A stretch of 64,000 nt of DNA, taken from assembly GCA_002968845.1 (NCBI GenBank), contig PVBG01000023.1, positions 23,580 to 87,579 of the forward strand, read 5' to 3'. Made by a program: the position numbers and the translations under genes. The notes under the pieces were generated by a model. That model was not told where the DNA came from. It saw only the letters and a program-made list of their open reading frames with translations, and did not search any database. The DNA comes from Neorhizobium tomejilense (GTDB lineage Bacteria > Pseudomonadota > Alphaproteobacteria > Rhizobiales > Rhizobiaceae). Of this stretch, positions 41,705 to 49,333 are shown in pieces; the stretch's first letter is position 1; every line of letters starts with the position of its first letter.

Positions 41705-44700
41705 GCCTCCTCCGCCGCCCGCCGCGCGGATTTCATCGCCTCGGTGATCGCCACGGTCTCGACCGAGACGCGGGTAACGCGCATCAGCAGGTCGACGACC
41801 TTTTCCTTGTAGTCGGCAAAACGATAGGTGTTGAATTTTTCGCGGATGGTCGGGTCCTTCGGGGTCTTTTCCTTGTACTGGTCAAGAATCCATTCGAGCC
41901 CGGAGCGATTGCCGAGCCGGTAGGTCCAGACCTCGGGCGGAATGCCCGAGAGCGTCGTTTCCCCGTCGAGCCGGATGATGCCGGCATCCTTGTCGGCCTT
42001 GAGGACGGTTTTCGGCGAGACGCCGGCCGCACGGGCCTTTTCATCGGCGGCATCGAGGCGTTGCAGCGGCCAGGGCTCGACGGTCTCGTAGCCGATATGC
42101 AGTTCCATCAGCCGCCTGCCCCAGCCGGCCCAGGTCCAAAAATCGGGATAGAAGGGAATGCGCGGGAATTCGCGCTTCAGGTTCAGCGCGTATTTTTCGC
42201 GATAGACGGGATCGTGCAGGACGCCGTAGACATAGTGGAAGATGTCTTCCTTGGTGATCTTTTCGCCCTTGCCGTAGTGGTCGCGGAACTGTTTTTGACC
42301 CCAGTCGGTGATGTTGTCGATGCGTTCGCCATCGGGGGTGTAGCGGTAGCGGGGGAGGCTCTGGCTACCTGAGGCGGCTCCGACGTAGCACAAGTCCGGA
42401 ACCACGTTCGCAATGGATGCCAACCATGGCTTCTGCGACCCTGGGTTTGTGAATATGATGACAGAATTTTCGTGTTGATTTCCTAGAGGAAAAATTACCG
42501 AATTCTTGTAAAGACGATGAATAATATCTCTATCGAAATAGACTTTTATCTTTATAAATGGCCTGTAAACTGCCATTGCAACATTGTCTTTGGATATATT
42601 TATATCTTTTTCACCTCGAAGACTTTTCTCAAGTTCTGCTGTCCATTTGATAGATCGTGAAACGTAGCCAGATGTATTATTTGGCCTGCCATCGGCTACC
42701 CAACGTCCTTTTTCGCTTGTATACTTATCAATAAAATAGGAAATTTTTCTCTCAAGTACCTTTTGCGAGAAATCGTAAGCCCACTCATCTCTATTGGTTG
42801 CAATTCCCAGTGAGTTAAGTCGAAAAATCGCCCTCTCCTGTCCCGCCGTCTTTGCCGCCTTGGTCTTCTTGTCCGCCACCGGGATCATTGTGTCCCAGTC
42901 ATTCTCCGTCAGATTGAGCCAGTTGGCGCTCTTGTCGGGCTCGATCCGTTCATATTTCAGCGTCGACAGTTTCGACGACCCGAGGAAGCTCAGCTTGTCC
43001 GCCGCCGTGTCGAATTCCGGCCGGCGAGCGTAGAAGATCTTGCAGCCCTTCTGCTTGCGGCGCTTGACCATGAAGGAGATGGCGACGCCGGTCTGGATAC
43101 CGAAGACATTGTGCTTGGTGCCCGAAAGCTTCGGATTGGCGCGCACATCGCCGCCGAGATCGACGACGTAGATCTCGTTGAACTCTTCGGCCACCGCCTT
43201 GCGGAAACCGTCGAAGGTTCGGCTTTCGATGAAACTCCGGTTGGTGATGAAGGCGAGCACCCCATCGTCGTGCATGCGATCGGACGCCCACCGGAAGAAG
43301 CGGGCGTACATGTCGTAGACCTTGGTCTTCTGCGCCGTGGACAGCCGTATGTAGCTCGACTTGATCAACTCATCGACCCGCTTGTAGTCACGGTTCTTGT
43401 TGTTGTCGTTCTCGTTTGCCTGGTTGGCATTATAGGGCGGGTTGCCGATGATCACCGAAATCTTGCGGGCGTTCTGTCGCTTCACGCGGGCGACGTTCTC
43501 CTCCGACATGGCGCCGAAAAGTTCGTGCTGATGCCCGGAACGGATGCCTAGCCCGCCGACATTGTCCAGCGTATCGACGAAGCAGAGGTTCGGATATTCG
43601 GCGAACTGCCCGGTAATCGCCGCATAGGTCGCCTCGATATTCAGGTTGGCGACGTAATAGGGCAGGATCGCCACTTCGTTGGCATGCAGTTCGTTCTTGT
43701 ATTTGTGGGCGAGCTTCTTGGGGTCGCCGCGAAAGCTTTCGAGAAGTTCGCAGATGAACGTGCCGGTGCCCGTCGCCGGGTCGAGGATCTCGACATGCTC
43801 GTCGATCAGGTTCTTGCCGAAATGTTTTTCGCAGAGCCAGTCGGCCCCTTCGATCATGAACTTGACGATCTCGTTCGGCGTGTAGACGACGCCGAGGCGG
43901 TCGGCCTTCTTCGGATCGTAGACCTTGTAGAAATTCTCGTAGATCAGCTTGAGGAAGGTCTGCTTTTCCGAATGGCTGTTGATCTGCGCCGCATTCGCCC
44001 GGATCGCCGCATAATAGGGCTCCAGCCCCTTCAGCGTGTCACGCTTCACAGCGCCGGTGAAGAATTTCCCTTCGAGCGCATAGAGTTCCTTGGCGATGTT
44101 GTTCTCGTGGTGGAAATCGCCCTCATTGAAGATATGGGTGAAGATTTCCTCGGTCAGGATGTGCTGGATCAGCATTTCCCGGACATCCGCCTCGCCGAGC
44201 GTCGGATTGATCGTTTCCTGGCAGGTTTTCAGGAAACGGGCCGCCTCGGCCCGGAAGGCGGCATTGTCGCCATAGGCGGTGTCGATCCGCGCGCGCAGCG
44301 CATCGAGAACCGTCGGCAGATCAGCCTTGAAACGGGCGACCGCCTTGCGGAACTCGGCAATTTCCGGCCGCTCGTAGGAAAAGAACAGCGAGACCAGCCG
44401 CGACAGGCTCGCCGTATCGGTCATCGAGGCGCGGGTGACCTCCTGGCGGTTCTGGATCAGCACCGCCGTTTCGGAATTCTCAAAGACGATATTGTCCTGC
44501 GGATAGCCCTTGGCGAGCTTCTTGCGGATCTCCTCGTCGAGATCGTCCTTGGTGTCCTTGGCCTCCCAATAGCCGAGGGGCACGCGAATATCGTGAAGAA
44601 CGGTGCCGTCCGGATAGACGGTCGTCTTCAAAGTGGTCTGGACCGGATATTCCTCCAGGAAGACGAGCTTGTCGGACGCCGCCCACGAGTCCAGGAGGCG

Positions 44701-44799
44701 CCGGAAGGCCGGGCGGATGATCTGTTCGTTGGAAAGGCCGGAAAACTTCCGCAGCCGATCGATCTCGGCAAGATATTGATTGATAAGCTGCTGACTCAT
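41701..44799 (-). CDS. Single-chain type ISP-like restriction-modification enzyme (no helicase)
   Basis: This 1032-aa protein has, in order, an N-terminal Mrr-like nuclease segment (D70, E79, K81 in HDIRVPLGYWEAKD), a helical linker, and an N6-adenine methyltransferase with DPATGTGTF (near 338, AdoMet binding) and NPPY (near 451, catalytic). A long C-terminal specificity region follows. This matches type ISP enzymes such as LlaGI and LlaBIII, but they also carry a helicase between nuclease and methyltransferase, which is missing here. It is most like a type IIG enzyme. ATG 44799 is preferred to the longer frame. The specificity part (about 42400-42800) is distinctly AT-rich, a sign of exchange. 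Confidence 0.85.
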   Translation of the reverse strand: MSQQLINQYLAEIDRLRKFSGLSNEQIIRPAFRRLLDSWAASDKLVFLEEYPVQTTLKTTVYPDGTVLHDIRVPLGYWEAKDTKDDLDEEIRKKLAKGYPQDNIVFENSETAVLIQNRQEVTRASMTDTASLSRLVSLFFSYERPEIAEFRKAVARFKADLPTVLDALRARIDTAYGDNAAFRAEAARFLKTCQETINPTLGEADVREMLIQHILTEEIFTHIFNEGDFHHENNIAKELYALEGKFFTGAVKRDTLKGLEPYYAAIRANAAQINSHSEKQTFLKLIYENFYKVYDPKKADRLGVVYTPNEIVKFMIEGADWLCEKHFGKNLIDEHVEILDPATGTGTFICELLESFRGDPKKLAHKYKNELHANEVAILPYYVANLNIEATYAAITGQFAEYPNLCFVDTLDNVGGLGIRSGHQHELFGAMSEENVARVKRQNARKISVIIGNPPYNANQANENDNNKNRDYKRVDELIKSSYIRLSTAQKTKVYDMYARFFRWASDRMHDDGVLAFITNRSFIESRTFDGFRKAVAEEFNEIYVVDLGGDVRANPKLSGTKHNVFGIQTGVAISFMVKRRKQKGCKIFYARRPEFDTAADKLSFLGSSKLSTLKYERIEPDKSANWLNLTENDWDTMIPVADKKTKAAKTAGQERAIFRLNSLGIATNRDEWAYDFSQKVLERKISYFIDKYTSEKGRWVADGRPNNTSGYVSRSIKWTAELEKSLRGEKDINISKDNVAMAVYRPFIKIKVYFDRDIIHRLYKNSVIFPLGNQHENSVIIFTNPGSQKPWLASIANVVPDLCYVGAASGSQSLPRYRYTPDGERIDNITDWGQKQFRDHYGKGEKITKEDIFHYVYGVLHDPVYREKYALNLKREFPRIPFYPDFWTWAGWGRRLMELHIGYETVEPWPLQRLDAADEKARAAGVSPKTVLKADKDAGIIRLDGETTLSGIPPEVWTYRLGNRSGLEWILDQYKEKTPKDPTIREKFNTYRFADYKEKVVDLLMRVTRVSVETVAITEAMKSARRAAEEA

Positions 44800-45040
44800 G
44801 AATCCCCCTGAAGCCGGGACATTAGAACGCAGCGGCTCCAAGCGGAAGCGCGAAATCTTGCACACCCCACAACCGCTGCCAAAGCGAAGCCTCCCCTTGC
44901 CATCCCGCCTGCCTTGTGCGATCACCCGCCCTCTCAAAAATTCCGGGGCGCCAGAAGCGCCCTTTTCGCATTCGGAACCTGCCGGCGCATTGCCGGGGGT
45001 TCCGGTTCAATGATTTTCGATGGATAAAAGGAGCACGGCG

Positions 45041-46333
45041 ATGGCACGGGCGCTCGGGCTTGATTTCGGCACCACCAATACGGTTCTGGCACTGGCGGAT
45101 GGCGGCAGCACCACGCATTCGATGCGTTTTTCCAGCAGCGCCGGCGAGAGCGATTCGATGCGCACGGCGCTCTCCTTCATGAAGGATCCGGTGATGGGGG
45201 CGCAGGCGCTGAAGGTCGAGGCCGGCCAGGCGGCGATCCGCCAGTTCATCGACAATCCCGGCGACTGTCGCTTCCTGCAGTCGATCAAGACGTTTGCGGC
45301 AAGCGCGCTGTTCCAGGGCACGCTGGTGTTTGCCCGCCGGCACGTCTTCGAGGACCTGATGGAGATTTTCCTGAAGCGCCTGAAGATCTACGCGGACGGC
45401 AACTGGCCGACCGACGTGTCGCGGGTGATCGCCGGACGGCCGGTGCATTTCGCCGGTGCCAATCCGGATCCGAAGCTGGCGACCGAGCGCTACAACGAGG
45501 CGCTGACGCGGCTCGGCTTTCCGGAAATCCACTATGTCTACGAACCGGTCGCGGCCGCTTATTATTTTGCCCAGACGCTGAAGAGCGACGCCACCGTTCT
45601 CGTCGCCGATTTCGGCGGCGGCACGACCGATTATTCGCTGATCCGCTTCGAAACCAAGGCCGGCAAGCTGACCGCCACCCCGATCGGGCATTCGGGCGTC
45701 GGCGTCGCGGGCGACCATTTCGACTACCGGATGATCGACAACCTGGTGTCCCCCGAAATCGGCAAGGGCAGCAAGTTCAAGAGTTTCGACAAGGTGCTGG
45801 ACGTGCCGGCCGGCTATTACGTCAATTTCGGCCGCTGGAACCAGCTGTCGATCTTCAAGGCCACGCGCGAATTCGCCGACCTGAAATCGCTGGTGCGCTC
45901 GGCGCTGGAGCCGGAAAAGCTCGAACTGTTTGTCGACCTCGTCGACCATGACGAAGGATATCCGCTCTACCAGGCGATTTCGGCGACCAAGATGGCGCTG
46001 TCGGGAGCCGAGGAAGCGGAATTCAACTTCGCGCCGCTTGGGCGTGCCGGCCGGAAAATAGTGAAGCGCACCGATTTCGAAGGCTGGATCGCCGAGGACC
46101 TCGGCCGCATCGAAGGTGCGCTCGACGAGGTGCTGCAAAAGACCGGCACCGCGCCTTCCGAGATCGACAAGGTGTTCCTGACCGGCGGCACCTCCTTCGT
46201 GCCGGCCGTGCGACGGATTTTCACGCAGCGATTCGATGCCGGCAAGATCGAGACCGGCGGCGAACTGCTGTCGATCGCCCACGGCCTGGCGCTGATCGGC
46301 GAGAGCGACAATGTCGCGCAATGGGCGGCTTGA
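45041..46333 (+). CDS. Hsp70-family protein (YegD-like)
   Basis: This 430-aa actin-fold ATPase related to DnaK lacks a canonical substrate-binding domain. Phosphate 1 (GLDFGTTNTVLAL), phosphate 2 (VLVADFGGGTTDYSLI) and the adenosine motif (FLTGGTSFVPAVRRIF) are intact. The length resembles YegD. ATG 45041 has AAGGAG eight bases upstream, so it is preferred to ATG 45020. It is divergent from the restriction enzyme. Its client is unknown. Confidence 0.88.
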   Translation: MARALGLDFGTTNTVLALADGGSTTHSMRFSSSAGESDSMRTALSFMKDPVMGAQALKVEAGQAAIRQFIDNPGDCRFLQSIKTFAASALFQGTLVFARRHVFEDLMEIFLKRLKIYADGNWPTDVSRVIAGRPVHFAGANPDPKLATERYNEALTRLGFPEIHYVYEPVAAAYYFAQTLKSDATVLVADFGGGTTDYSLIRFETKAGKLTATPIGHSGVGVAGDHFDYRMIDNLVSPEIGKGSKFKSFDKVLDVPAGYYVNFGRWNQLSIFKATREFADLKSLVRSALEPEKLELFVDLVDHDEGYPLYQAISATKMALSGAEEAEFNFAPLGRAGRKIVKRTDFEGWIAEDLGRIEGALDEVLQKTGTAPSEIDKVFLTGGTSFVPAVRRIFTQRFDAGKIETGGELLSIAHGLALIGESDNVAQWAA

Positions 46334-46348
46334 GGGTACGGCTGGCTG

Positions 46349-46484
46349 ATCTCCCCCTTGTGGGGGAGATGCCCGGCAGGGCAGAGGGGGGTGCCGCGGT
46401 ACATTCTTCCGCCACTGCATTTGCTGAACCGTTGCTACCCCCTCTGTCACTTTCGTGACATCTCCCCCTCAAGGGGGGAGATTA
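46349..46484. repeat. Palindrome-rich intergenic element, copy 2
   Basis: ATCTCCCCC/GGGGGAGAT (46349-46370) and a second ATCTCCCCC/GGGGGGAGAT palindrome (46460-46482) flank a GC-rich middle. It is the same type as the element at 28772-28900. Confidence 0.7.
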
Positions 46485-46577
46485 TGGGAGACTGCCCCTC
46501 CGCCGTCCACATGCCAACGCCCGTTCGAGCCCAAAACCGGTTCCCTCTCGCACGCGACATGCTGTAGTGTGAATCAG

Positions 46578-47480
46578 ATGAACCTCGTCAAAGACATGGA
46601 CGCCCCCGAGCTCGCCGCCCTTCTGCATTTCTATGCGGATGCGGGCGTGGAGTGGCTTGTCGAGGATGAGCCGGTGGACCGGTTCGCGCAATTTGCGGCC
46701 CAGAAGGCGGCGCAGGCCGATGCCAGGGCGCCCGCGTCTGCCCGGCAGCAGCAGCAGCCGACGAACTATGAGCAGGCGCCGACCTCCCAGGCAGCCGCGG
46801 CAACGCCGAAACGCACCGCTCCTACGGCGCGCGCGTCAGCACCTCCACCCGCCTCCGCGCCCGTATCGGTACCGGACGAACAGGCGGTCGCCTCGGCACG
46901 GTTTGCGGCCGAAAGCGCCCGTTCGCTCGACGAACTCAGAACCGCGCTGGAGGCCTTCAACGGCTGTAACCTGAAGAACGGCGCGCGCAACACGGTGTTT
47001 GCGAGCGGCAACCCCGCTTCCGGCATCATGGTGATCGGGCCGATGCCGAATGCGGACGACGATCGCGACGGCATTCCCTTCTCCGGGCGGCAGGGGCAGT
47101 TGCTCGACCGCATGCTCGGCGCGATCGGGCTTTCCCGCGACAACGTTCTGCTGACCAATGTCATCCCCTGGCGGCCGCCGGGCAACCGCATGCCGTCGCA
47201 GGCCGAGATGGATATCTGCCGGCCGTTCCTCGAGCGTCAGGTGGCGCTCGCGGAGCCGAAACTCCTGCTGCTCCTCGGCAACTTCCCGGCCCGTTTCTTC
47301 TTCGGCGGCAACGGGACGATCCATTCGATGCGCGGCGAATGGCGGGACATCGGTTTCGGCGGCGTGACGCTTTCGGCGATCGCTACCCTGCATCCGCAGG
47401 AACTGCTTGCGGCCCCTGCCAACAAGGCGCTCGCCTGGCAGGACCTTTTGATGTTCAAAATGCGTTTGTCGGCGCAGTGA
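46578..47480 (+). CDS. Type 4-like uracil-DNA glycosylase
   Basis: This 300-aa DNA repair enzyme removes uracil. A long Ala/Pro/Gln-rich N-terminal region (about 40-105) is followed by the catalytic core. Motifs are MVIGPMPNADDDRDGIPFSG, TNVIPWRPPGNRMP and IATLHPQELLAAPANKALAW. ATG 46578 is chosen because the protein then opens with MNLVKDMDAPELAALLHFYA, as usual in relatives; the longer frame is palindromic repeat. Of the four cysteines expected for the 4Fe-4S cluster, only Cys130 and Cys214 remain (the others are Phe127 and Trp198), so a cluster is doubtful. Confidence 0.9.
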   Translation: MNLVKDMDAPELAALLHFYADAGVEWLVEDEPVDRFAQFAAQKAAQADARAPASARQQQQPTNYEQAPTSQAAAATPKRTAPTARASAPPPASAPVSVPDEQAVASARFAAESARSLDELRTALEAFNGCNLKNGARNTVFASGNPASGIMVIGPMPNADDDRDGIPFSGRQGQLLDRMLGAIGLSRDNVLLTNVIPWRPPGNRMPSQAEMDICRPFLERQVALAEPKLLLLLGNFPARFFFGGNGTIHSMRGEWRDIGFGGVTLSAIATLHPQELLAAPANKALAWQDLLMFKMRLSAQ

Positions 47481-47541
47481 TTGCCCGCATTTCAGGCAGA
47501 TTGAACCCTAATTCGAGTAAAGTTACGGAAATATGAAAAAT

Positions 47542-47610
47542 GCCATGCAACCGACGCATGGCAGTGCAGCGTTTTGCTGCATTGCAGAATCGATGCTGCA
47601 TTGCAATATT
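47542..47610 (+). promoter_or_regulatory. Multi-hairpin leader before a small ORF
   Basis: Three successive stem-loops are visible: TGCCATGC/GCATGGCA (47542-47564), TGCAGC/GCTGCA (47566-47582) and a TTGCAG/CTGCA pair ending with ATTGCAAT (about 47583-47610). The small ORF at 47657 follows. A leader RNA that controls it is plausible. Confidence 0.45.
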
Positions 47611-47656
47611 AAGCCGGTGTCTTGGGAGGAATTCTAGGTTTAAGGAACCAAGGCCA

Positions 47657-47848
47657 ATGACGACCCGCTTCCGCCCGATCCATTCGGGCTTCGAAACTCT
47701 TCGCATCGCCGGCCTGTCGCCGCGCTCGACGAAGGGCTATCACCATTTCGGCTCCGCGACGAACGAGCAGCTCACCTCCTGCGCCATGGCGCGCCCGGTC
47801 GGCGTCACTCGTCCGGCTTCGGTCTTCGCCGATTTCCGCGAACGTTGA
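47657..47848 (+). CDS. Small hypothetical protein, 63 aa
   Basis: This frame opens with MTTRFRPIHSGFETLRIAGL behind AAGGAACC and is rich in Arg, Ser and Ala. It has one cysteine and no membrane helix. It lies 27 bases before another small frame with a similar AAGGA site. The pair sits between two unrelated genes and behind a structured leader. No family is recognised. Confidence 0.5.
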   Translation: MTTRFRPIHSGFETLRIAGLSPRSTKGYHHFGSATNEQLTSCAMARPVGVTRPASVFADFRER

Positions 47849-47874
47849 TCGCGCGACCCAAGGAAGCATCAGCC

Positions 47875-48027
47875 ATGACGGCCATCCTCCACCCGATCCG
47901 CACCCTGCGTGAGAACTTTTCTCACATCGGCGCTGCCGTGAACGCATCGCGCGAATACAGCCGCGCCGGTGCCGTCCGCGCCTCTACCGAAGCGGCCAAC
48001 CCGGTCGCCGCGGCCATCCCGCTTTAA
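47875..48027 (+). CDS. Small hypothetical protein, 50 aa
   Basis: This 50-aa frame opens MTAILHPIRTLRENFSHIGA behind AAGGAAGC. It is basic near the N-terminus, with an alanine-rich end (AANPVAAAIPL). It is cotranscribed in all likelihood with the 63-aa ORF upstream. No family is recognised. Confidence 0.45.
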   Translation: MTAILHPIRTLRENFSHIGAAVNASREYSRAGAVRASTEAANPVAAAIPL

Positions 48028-48053
48028 GCATCCGGCTTTTCAAGCCCCGGGGG

Positions 48054-48992
48054 TCAAGCCCCGGGCGGCGAAGCCTTGCGCGCCGCCTTCCGCTCGAGCC
48101 CCAGTTGATGCTCGCGGTAGATGATGAAAATCCCCGCCGATACCGTGATCGCCGTCCCGACCAGCATGGCCGCCGTCGGCACATCCCCGAACAGAACATA
48201 GGCGATGCAGATCCCGAGAAGGATCGAGGTGTATTCGAACGGCGCCACCGTCGAGACATCCGCATTGCGGTAGCTTTCGGTCAGCAAAATCTGGCCGATG
48301 CCGCCGCAGAACCCGGAGCCGATCAGGAAAAGCTTCTCCGGCATCGTCAGCTCTGCCCAGCCGAAGGGCAGGCTGAGCAGTGAAAACAGCGCGCCAGAAA
48401 GCGAGAAATAAAGCACGATCGTTGCCGTCTTCTCGGTGCGCACGAGCTGGCGCGTCTGGATCATCGCAAAGCCGGCCAGCACCGCCGAGAGGATGACGGA
48501 GGCCGCGCCCATCGCCTGCTCCGAGCCCATTCCGCCCTGTTCGAACATGGTGAGTTTCGGCCAGGAGATGATCACCACCCCGACCATGCCGACCATGACC
48601 GCGCTCCAGCGATAGATACGCACCGTCTCCTTCAGGAAGACCGCGGCGAAGACGACCGCCAGCAGCGGCGAGGAATAACCGATCGCGATCGCATCCGGCA
48701 TCGGCAGGTGCACCAGACCGTAAAAGCCGAAGACCATCGAGAGAATGCCGAGAAAACCGCGTTTCACATGGCCGGTCAGGCTGTTCGTGTGGAAGGCGCC
48801 GCGCAACTCGCCCTGGAAGGCGAGATAGACCATGATCGGCACAAGCGCGAAGGCAGAACGATAGAAGGTGATCTGGCCTGCCGGGATATCGGGACCTGCG
48901 GCTTTGATACAGGTCTGCATCATCACGAAGATCACCACGGAGGTGACTTTGAACATGATCCCGCGCAGGGGATTCAGGGCATCGGCGGCCAT
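48054..48992 (-). CDS. EamA/DMT-family transporter
   Basis: This 312-aa inner-membrane transporter of the drug/metabolite superfamily has ten helices in two EamA repeats. The first includes ITFYRSAFALVPIMVYL and MPDAIAIGYSSPLLAVVFAA; the second includes NADVSTVAPFEYTSILLGIC, a classic EamA segment. The family exports or imports metabolites; the substrate is unknown. ATG 48992 is preferred over an adjacent TTG. The upstream region to pepN is about 340 bases. Confidence 0.87.
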   Translation of the reverse strand: MAADALNPLRGIMFKVTSVVIFVMMQTCIKAAGPDIPAGQITFYRSAFALVPIMVYLAFQGELRGAFHTNSLTGHVKRGFLGILSMVFGFYGLVHLPMPDAIAIGYSSPLLAVVFAAVFLKETVRIYRWSAVMVGMVGVVIISWPKLTMFEQGGMGSEQAMGAASVILSAVLAGFAMIQTRQLVRTEKTATIVLYFSLSGALFSLLSLPFGWAELTMPEKLFLIGSGFCGGIGQILLTESYRNADVSTVAPFEYTSILLGICIAYVLFGDVPTAAMLVGTAITVSAGIFIIYREHQLGLERKAARKASPPGA

Positions 48993-49333
48993 CAATAACT
49001 CATGGGGATTCTTGGGGGATTTTCGGTGGAAATCCAGTCCGCACGGACAGGGCGTTTTGGAGAGGCGATCGGGGAAGATTCAGTTTGACGGCAAAGTAAC
49101 GGAAAAGTGCCGTGAAGGGGATCAAAACTGATGATAGGTCGATCAATATCCGTGACCTTGTGAAAGATTGCGCGAAATACAGCGGATCAAAATCACGCTT
49201 TATTTTAGCCAAAGTTTCAACAATCGTTTAGCATTGCGTGCAATTATCCCCGCGGCGACGGGTGTGTGTGCCAGTTCGAGGGAGTGCTGCGAAGCTCCCG
49301 ACACCAATTTGAAGAGCCGGTTCAGGAAGCAAC
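48993..49333. other. Intergenic region between the DMT transporter and pepN
   Basis: These 341 bases hold no supported gene. They are AT-rich around 49120-49220 and should contain the promoters of both divergent genes. Confidence 0.45.
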
